Part shown: positions 58,430-64,000 of the stretch, one piece after another
How positions within the stretch are numbered: position 1 is the stretch's first letter
Layout: each line of letters starts with the position of its first letter
NCBI RefSeq assembly: GCF_000002425.4
Contig: NC_037273.1
Location: 4,772,521 to 4,836,520, forward strand
Direction: 5' to 3'
Origin: Physcomitrium patens
Lineage: Eukaryota > Streptophyta > Bryopsida > Funariales > Funariaceae
Length of the DNA stretch: 64,000 nucleotides
The notes under the pieces: model-generated
The model's input: only the letters and a program-made list of their open reading frames with translations
Database searches by the model: none
What the model was told of the DNA's origin: nothing
Position numbers and translations under genes: made by a program

Positions 58430-60235
58430 TTATTTTAATACTATATGATTGTTTAATTGATCTTCAAGAAGAAGCTCAACTACCAATTAAATCAATCTAT
58501 AGCTTATTGCAAAATAAATTGGCTACACCTACAAAATACATTGATAAAAACTTGGCTAATAATTTCATATGCCATTCAAAATTTCTAATAGGTGCTCCTA
58601 TCTTATTTGTAAAGAAAAAAGATGAATTATTATAGATGTGTGTAGACTATTAAAAACTCAACAAGATCACCATCAAGAATAAGTATTCTTTACTTTTAAT
58701 TTTAAGACTTTTTAATCAACTCAATTAAATAAAGATCTATATAAAAATAGATCTATAAGAAGCATATAATCTTATACATACAAAACAAAGAGATGAATAG
58801 AAGAATGCATTTTGAATCAAATATAAATATTTTGAATATAATATTTTTTGAACTCACAAATGTACCAGTTGCTTTTCAACATCTAACACATAATGTCTTT
58901 TATGAATTTTTTGATGATTTTATTATTTATTATCTAGAAATTATTTTAATTTATTTTAAGAATATAAAAGAATATAAACTTTATATTTGTTATATGTTAC
59001 AAAAATTTAGAGATGCAAGATTATACAAAAAGATAAAAAAGTGTATCTTTCACACTACTTAGGTTGTCTTTTTAAGATATATTATTTCAAATGATGGCCT
59101 TATAATAGAACTTAAGATAATCCAAACTATCATAGATTAGAAGGTTCCAAAAATAATTAAATATATATAATATTTTTTAAAATTTTAAATTATTATTAAA
59201 TCTTTATTAAGAATTTTTCTTAAATTGTGGCTCTTTTTACATACTTCATATGTAAAGAAAAACTTGAATAGAGCAAAGAAATTGAAGCATCTTTTGAAGC
59301 TTTGAAGATAATTTTTGCTTCTATATTAATCTTATATTGTCTTGATAATTCCACGATATTCTTCATAAAAAAAAATATTTTAGAAATAAAAATAATATTG
59401 TTACAAATAGAAATAAATGACAAATTCCATTCTTTAGCTTTTTATTCTAAAAAATTTTAGATGTCAAGATTAACTGTAGAATCCATAACAAGGATTTTTT
59501 TGTAATTTTGGATTTATTTTATGAATGGCATTATTATTTAGAAGGTGCTTCTATTCTAATTGTAATGTACATAAATTATAAGAATCTAGAATATTTTATG
59601 TTCACATGTGTTTTGAATTATCGCCAAGTTTGTTAGCACATGTTTTTATGAAAATTTAATTTTAAGATTATTTATTGATTAAAAAAGAAAAAAGGTTTAT
59701 TAAATATTTTTTTTAAAAATTGTTATATTACATCAAAAGAAAAAGATATAGCTTTTGATTAACAAAAATAATTCTCTTGAAAACAAAATATTTTTATCTT
59801 CAAGCAATAAAATCAATATTAACTGTTGATTTAACCTTTCTCAAGTAAGTTTAATCAAATATGTTCTTTCATTTTTTATTTATGATATTAAGATTAATTC
59901 TTCTAAATCTCATTATACTTCTAAGTTTAAGTTTAAAAATAATCTATTCTATTTTAGAGATCACTTCTATGTTCAAGAAGGTGAATTATGATTACATATT
60001 ATTCAACCTTGTTACAACTTTCTAATAGCAAGATATTTTGGATACAACAAGACTTTTAAGCTAATATCTAATAATTTTTGGTGGCCTCAAATTAAAAAGG
60101 CAGTTTAAGACTTTGTATAATCATGTAACATTTGTTTGAGATTAAAGAATCTTTATCATTAATTTTATAGACTTTTTTAACCATTACCTGTTTTTGAACA
60201 ACCATAGTATTTTGTTTTTATGGATTTTATCATAA
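58430..60235 (+). pseudogene. Element J: chromovirus RT, RNase H and start of integrase
   Basis: Plus-strand polyprotein starting YDCLIDLQEEAQLPIKSIYS, then GAPILFVKKKDE, MCVDY and LNKITIKNKYS, IKIDL and an open frame 58793-59062 (VAFQHLTHNVFYEFFDDFII, YYLEIILIYFK with YLDD changed to YLEI). RNase H near 59440-59640 has FYSKKFQMSRLT-like and LNYRQVC sequence. The integrase zinc region near 60030-60170 reads FWWPQIKKAV, then SCNICLRLKN. It ends at FMDFI, the first catalytic Asp of integrase, where the D7 LTR begins. No gag is visible and the downstream half is gone. Confidence 0.78.
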
Positions 60236-61143
60236 TGTTATGTTACATGTTGTCTTATTTGAAAATGCACTAGACACCTAGCAATAAAAAGTGAAGCTAT
60301 ATTTTACAAGTATCCAAGAATTCCTAATAGGTTTCACCTATATAAAAAAAATGCAATTAAAATTTTAATTTAAAAAGTGCTTAAAATAAATACAAAAAGC
60401 TCAAAAATACTCTTCTTAGTAATCTTAATCATATACAAAATCCTAAATCTCAATTATCCAAGACCATAATCTAAAAAAACTCTTACAACCTTCAATTTAA
60501 CCATGCAATTGATAATAAATTTTTTTACACATATTAATAATAAGCTTAGTAACAAACTAATAAATTTTTACCTATAAATATACTAAATCACTCCCAAAAT
60601 CATTAAATTTATGAACTTCTTTATATTTCTTGGAATTCAAACCTACAAAATAAATCTTTCACTTTGAAAAGCTCTAAAAACTTCAATATACTTTCAAATC
60701 ATATGAAATCAACTCTCAAAAATCTTTTCACTAATTTTCTCTTAAACTCCACTCTTTGATTGACTAAAAAACCATAAAGTCACCATAGATATGTGGTTTT
60801 GAGCCTCAACCTCTAATTTCAACTTTGATTCACAACTGGTCTTCTTTGGATATTAATTCTTAATATTTTGAGATAATTTTTGCTATAACCTATTTTTAAA
60901 CTTCTCCTAAATATTTTTTATATCAATAATTTATCTCATTTACTTTGATTTGACTTATTTATACCTCTACAAATCAGGTGAAAACCTTTTCTTAAAAAAA
61001 GCAGTATTAGCACTTAATTTTACTACTTCCTTATCTATTATCTATATTTTTAAGATAATTTTTAAAAATAATTTCATTTAAACTCCTCTAAAACAAAATA
61101 TTTCCTTTCTTCTTTTACCTAAGGGCTGTATTATTATATGACA
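60236..61143 (+). mobile_element. D7: D-family LTR at the edge of the repeat block
   Basis: 908 bp. Left end TGTTATGTTACATGTTGTCT and CACTAGACACCTAGC match D2. Right end TATATGACA. No 4-bp duplication: ATAA on the left and TCCA on the right. The J integrase does not resume afterwards. The strand is given relative to the TGTTATGTTAC end. Confidence 0.75.
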
Positions 61144-62393
61144 TCCACCCTACCTGAATGCTAAGTGTGGCTCTAAATATCAAACTTAGATGTTGAATTT
61201 CTATCTACGTCTCTTATTCAGGACACATAGATCCTCAAGAAGACCTCAAGGAGACCACTCTGACGCTGAAGTCTGCCAAGTAATCTAAAACCCATTTAAT
61301 AAATGCCCATAAGCTGTCATTATAAAATTAAGAAAACAGATTAGTTCGTAACCAAATAAAAGATAGGTTCGTTCACCAACTAGCTGATTAAAAGGATTAG
61401 GTGCTGAACCAGAGAAAAGCTTGTAACTCTGTTACAGAGATAGCCAGTTTGGAGGACTGCATGGTTCTGCACCTCTTCAGCTCCGCTTTCATTTTGGCCA
61501 CCACAGTCTGCATAGAAGATCCGAAAGCTGGTTGTCTCCAAGTAATCCGAGTGCAGTCGAACTCATTGCAGGGCCTAAAGTTTACAAGCGATCCGCTTGT
61601 ACCAATTGGATGCTCTTGCATTTCAAGAAGTTAGTTCCGACAATCGATGTAATTCAGACAGTGGTTTAGAATGCGCATTCATGCCGACGTGCATCAGCAA
61701 ATTTTAAATGGATCAGCTGTTGTAGTTAAAGGGTGAATGAAGTGGTACACAGAGCGTGCTAGCCACGTCAATCGGGATCAGCAGGCAGTGTTATCCCCCT
61801 TGTACAAGTCAGTATTATGGCAGCTTGTACTGGTGCTGTTAAAAAGTACAAATACCAATTGGTGAAACCTTGTCCCTACCAGAACACATGTGCTAGATTT
61901 CGGAGTCCAGAATGAGGTGGCGAGACTACCGATAAACAAGAAGTTAATCTTTTCAATGCCCTTTATCAAATCTATCGGTCTAACCTACATCATGAAGCCG
62001 AGAGCTACGCAGAGTAGAGAATGCCCACCCCACAACCACCACGACAATCGATCGGACAACTGTCAAGGAGAGGGTTGATTCGGTGGGACAAGTGTAAGCT
62101 ACAGGATGATGGAGCGAGGGATAGAAGACACAAAAATGGAACTGCCGTAGAAGCGTATTCCTGCTGTTCCAGCAGCGTATTCAGCTTCCAGCTCGTCTGA
62201 AGTGGAACATCAGTTGTACCTGCAAGTACGTCATTGCTTCCTCAGAATCCAAACACGATGCCGATCAATTCAGGAGTGGGGATGAAGGCTTGCATTTAGG
62301 ATTAGAGGTCGTACAAGAAAGAACCAGACTTAACCGGCTGATTTAGTTGGCACAAAATCCATCGAACTTGACGAAACTGTTGCTAGGATTATG
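61144..62393. other. Single-copy-like intergenic DNA, downstream of the GDSL gene
   Basis: GC content rises sharply here and codon-like decay disappears. Short open frames exist on both strands (longest about 77 aa) but show no recognised motif or splice context. The part next to 62394 should include the 3' UTR of the GDSL gene. I saw no clear polyadenylation signal. Confidence 0.55.
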
Positions 62394-62731
62394 CTAATTC
62401 GACAATTCTTCAAGCACTTCATCAATGCAGGACACTAGCTGTAGAGAATCGTGAGATAGGTACCAGTTGCTGGTGTCGGCACTGCAATTAAAACCCCCGG
62501 CAGGTGTGATATGCGTTCCATTCAAAAACAACGTTGCCGTTATCCAGTTCATCTGCGCTGTAGGATGGATTCCGTCCCAATTTATATACGATGTAGAGTT
62601 CGAACAAGGATAGGACAAATTGACCATGCCACCGTTCATTATCCCCGAGTGTGTACAGAACAAGCTTGCGTTGAAGTTGTATGAGCCACCATAACCGCAG
62701 CATGCTGTCAACGTGTCTGACTCGGATATTC
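62394..62731 (-). CDS. GDSL esterase/lipase, last coding exon
   Basis: C-terminal exon of an SGNH-fold GDSL hydrolase, normally a secreted or vacuolar ester hydrolase in plants. It reads G(I)SESDTLTACCGYGGSYNF, then the block V segment INWDGIHPTAQMNWITATLF with the catalytic Asp and His (D-x-x-H). It ends LEELSN and a TAG at 62394-62396. The acceptor TTTTTCTCAG lies just before 62731. The phase (two bases completing a Gly codon) fits the preceding exon. CCGYGG with flanking Cys and the N-glycosylation-like NAS, NGT and NCS sites suit a secreted protein. The substrate cannot be told from sequence. Confidence 0.93.
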
Positions 62732-62962
62732 CTGAGAAAAAAAACCAGATCACTTAATCTCTATGCCATTATATCATCTACACGTAAAACTGTAGCTCAC
62801 ATTAATTCAGATACAAACTGTTTGTGATTATGTATTCATACTAATCCACGTATTGCGCCATAGCTGCAACCTAATTCCTTCTAGGGCATGTGCGGCTGTA
62901 ACTGGGCCTCGTTCTGGGTTTGCGCTCTCGAAGTTGGGTTGAATGGTTCGACGATTACATAC

Positions 62963-63236
62963 CGTAGAGTGTAGGGGATTTCAGTACGTCTCTGTACACG
63001 CTGTAATAGTCGGCGTAGTAGAACGTAGCATTTGTGTAATTGTGGCGCAGGTCGGCAACGCGGCTTTCGAGCAGCGTGTTGTGGGAGTTGCTGACCTTGT
63101 TGGGACTATCCAAACACCCATATGTGTCGTATTTCTCAGAATCCTCGTCGGCATAAAGTGTCAGCAGAGCCGGCAAGCACCCCATGGGCGGTAGGTTCAC
63201 AATCATTATGCTCCTCGCACCAAATGCGTAGATTCG
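62963..63236 (-). CDS. GDSL esterase/lipase, penultimate exon
   Basis: RIYAFGARSIMIVNLPPMGC, then LPALLTLYADEDSEKYDTYG, CLDSPNKVSNSHNTLLESRV and TNATFYYADYYSVYRDVL, the conserved middle of plant GDSL enzymes (NLPPMGCLP and the hxxYxDxY segment). Splice acceptor TCTTCTAG before 63236, donor G|GTATGT after 62963. 274 bp leaves one base that joins the last exon in frame. The intron to the last exon is 231 bp. Confidence 0.93.
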
Positions 63237-63647
63237 CTAGAAGACGCGCATCGCATCCACAGTGAAAATCATGATTCCAGGTGAAAAATCAGTCGCATTC
63301 AAGACAGATACTTGAGCAATTGGAGCAGGGTTGCAAATCTATGTTTAGGGTTATCATTGGCAGGCCAATGAAAGGAAATGTCCAGTATGCCACAATCAGA
63401 GCAACTTGTAGGGAGTCGGAACTGCTTGACTAACTGAAATCACACAGGCGTCTGTATGTACTTTCTCGCACTCATGCTGCTTCTAAACTAATGACATCCA
63501 CTGTAGCACTGACGTAAGCGCCAGACGAGCGAACCACAAGAAGCTGGTCACATACATACAATAGATCAAGAAGCGAAAGCATTGAGTAACCAGAATTTGA
63601 TGTCCGCACGGCCCTGTCCATATCAAGTTCACGAGGATGCTAAGTAC

Positions 63648-63887
63648 CTGTATAGCCGCGACGATGGAGTCCACCACCGCATCCACAATGTCAAGAGCTT
63701 CCGTCGGGGTCATAGTTTGGTAATACATGGGGAAAAAATAATCCTGAAAACCAGCATAGACGAAGTACAACGAAGTGTTGAGGGAGTCCGAGGCTGGCAG
63801 AGACTGATACACGACGCCGCGTGTAGTGCTGTTCAATTCTGTTAACAGTGACATTGAGACTCGCGTGAGAACCTTGAACCAGTGCCC
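63648..63887 (-). CDS. GDSL esterase/lipase, upstream exon (start uncertain)
   Basis: GHWFKVLTRVSMSLLTELNS, then SLYFVYAGFQDYFFPMYYQT and ALDIVDAVVDSIVAAIQ, 80 codons. The block III position reads G-F-Q-D where most family members have G-x-N-D, so the oxyanion-hole Asn is Gln here. Donor CAG|GTACTT at 63648 is clear and the phase is zero with the next exon. The upstream limit is set at an AG (63888), where the frame meets a stop. Block I with the catalytic Ser must lie in further exons beyond 64000. The intron to the next exon is 411 bp. Confidence 0.85.
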
Positions 63888-64000
63888 CTACGAGCGTAAG
63901 CCACTTCAGGAAAGAGTTACCAGACGTGGGTTGTTAGCATTCGAAAAGCGTAGGAAACAGTGGCACTCGCTGCGTTCCAGCTCTACATCCTTCCAAGTCT
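63888..64000 (-). other. Upstream intron or further exon of the GDSL gene
   Basis: An open minus-strand frame with RFSNANNPRL and a GTAACT donor-like site at 63921 is present. It would leave an intron of only 33 bp, too short for a plant, so it is probably intronic. The gene continues off the right edge. Confidence 0.4.

Noticed and set aside
61397..61634. Opposed ORFs of 74 and 77 aa in the gene-space region
   Set aside because: No motif, splice context or homology I recognise. Open frames of this size are expected by chance at higher GC.
62943..63194. Plus-strand 83-aa ORF
   Set aside because: Exact antisense of the GDSL penultimate exon.
63913..64000. Additional GDSL exon RFSNANNPRL
   Set aside because: It would require a 33-bp intron before 63887, below the usual plant minimum.

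Overview
This window looks like repeat-rich nuclear DNA of a land plant. A moss or other bryophyte is my best guess: very AT-rich nested LTR retrotransposons sit beside one GC-richer, intron-containing plant gene. I cannot name the species. From 1 to 61143 almost everything is decayed LTR-retrotransposon sequence. From 61144 to 64000 composition changes abruptly to gene space, which holds the 3' part of a GDSL esterase/lipase gene on the minus strand.

I use letters for repeat families. Family A is a Ty3/Gypsy element of the Tat/Athila type with a tRNA-Asp-like primer site and LTRs carrying a 28-bp minisatellite. Copies are A1 (1853-4296, rearranged), A2 (15053-22105, target-site duplication ATTAC), A3 (48197-57777, ATATT) and the solo LTR A4 (10797-11604, ACAAG). 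Family B (about 5592-14000, plus strand) is a different Ty3/Gypsy lineage. Element C (39195-48104, minus strand, CAAAG) is a chromodomain Ty3/Gypsy element (chromovirus). G (4660-5585), E (about 27430-31450) and J (58430-60235) are decayed chromoviruses. F (14030-15052 plus 22106-24990) is an old gag-protease remnant split by A2. H (32527-37884) is a Ty1/Copia element.

Family D consists mainly of LTRs (917-1850, 16751-17921, 32160-32520 plus 37890-38787, 41573-43387, 43400-44875, 51772-53105, 60236-61143). They have short inverted ends TGTCRT/AYGACA, apparent 4-bp target duplications and a telomere-like TTTAGGA tract of variable length. D1 keeps an 18-nt primer site that matches tRNA-Trp as I remember it, followed by gag.

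Relative ages follow from nesting. C and A3 both sit in an older ~190-bp tandem array. D4 and D5 landed in C, D6 in A3 and D2 in A2, so D insertions are among the youngest. A4 landed in B, A2 in F, and H in D3. No retrotransposon open reading frame is intact. Decay is dominated by C-to-T and G-to-A changes: Trp/Gln codons become stops and zinc-knuckle Cys become Tyr, as expected of heavily methylated repeats. I found no bacterial-style system, CRISPR array, rRNA or tRNA gene. The most unusual signals are the paired D insertions in a perfect palindrome, the telomere-like LTR tract, the conserved extra coding region after the A integrase, and the tandem array split by two complete elements.
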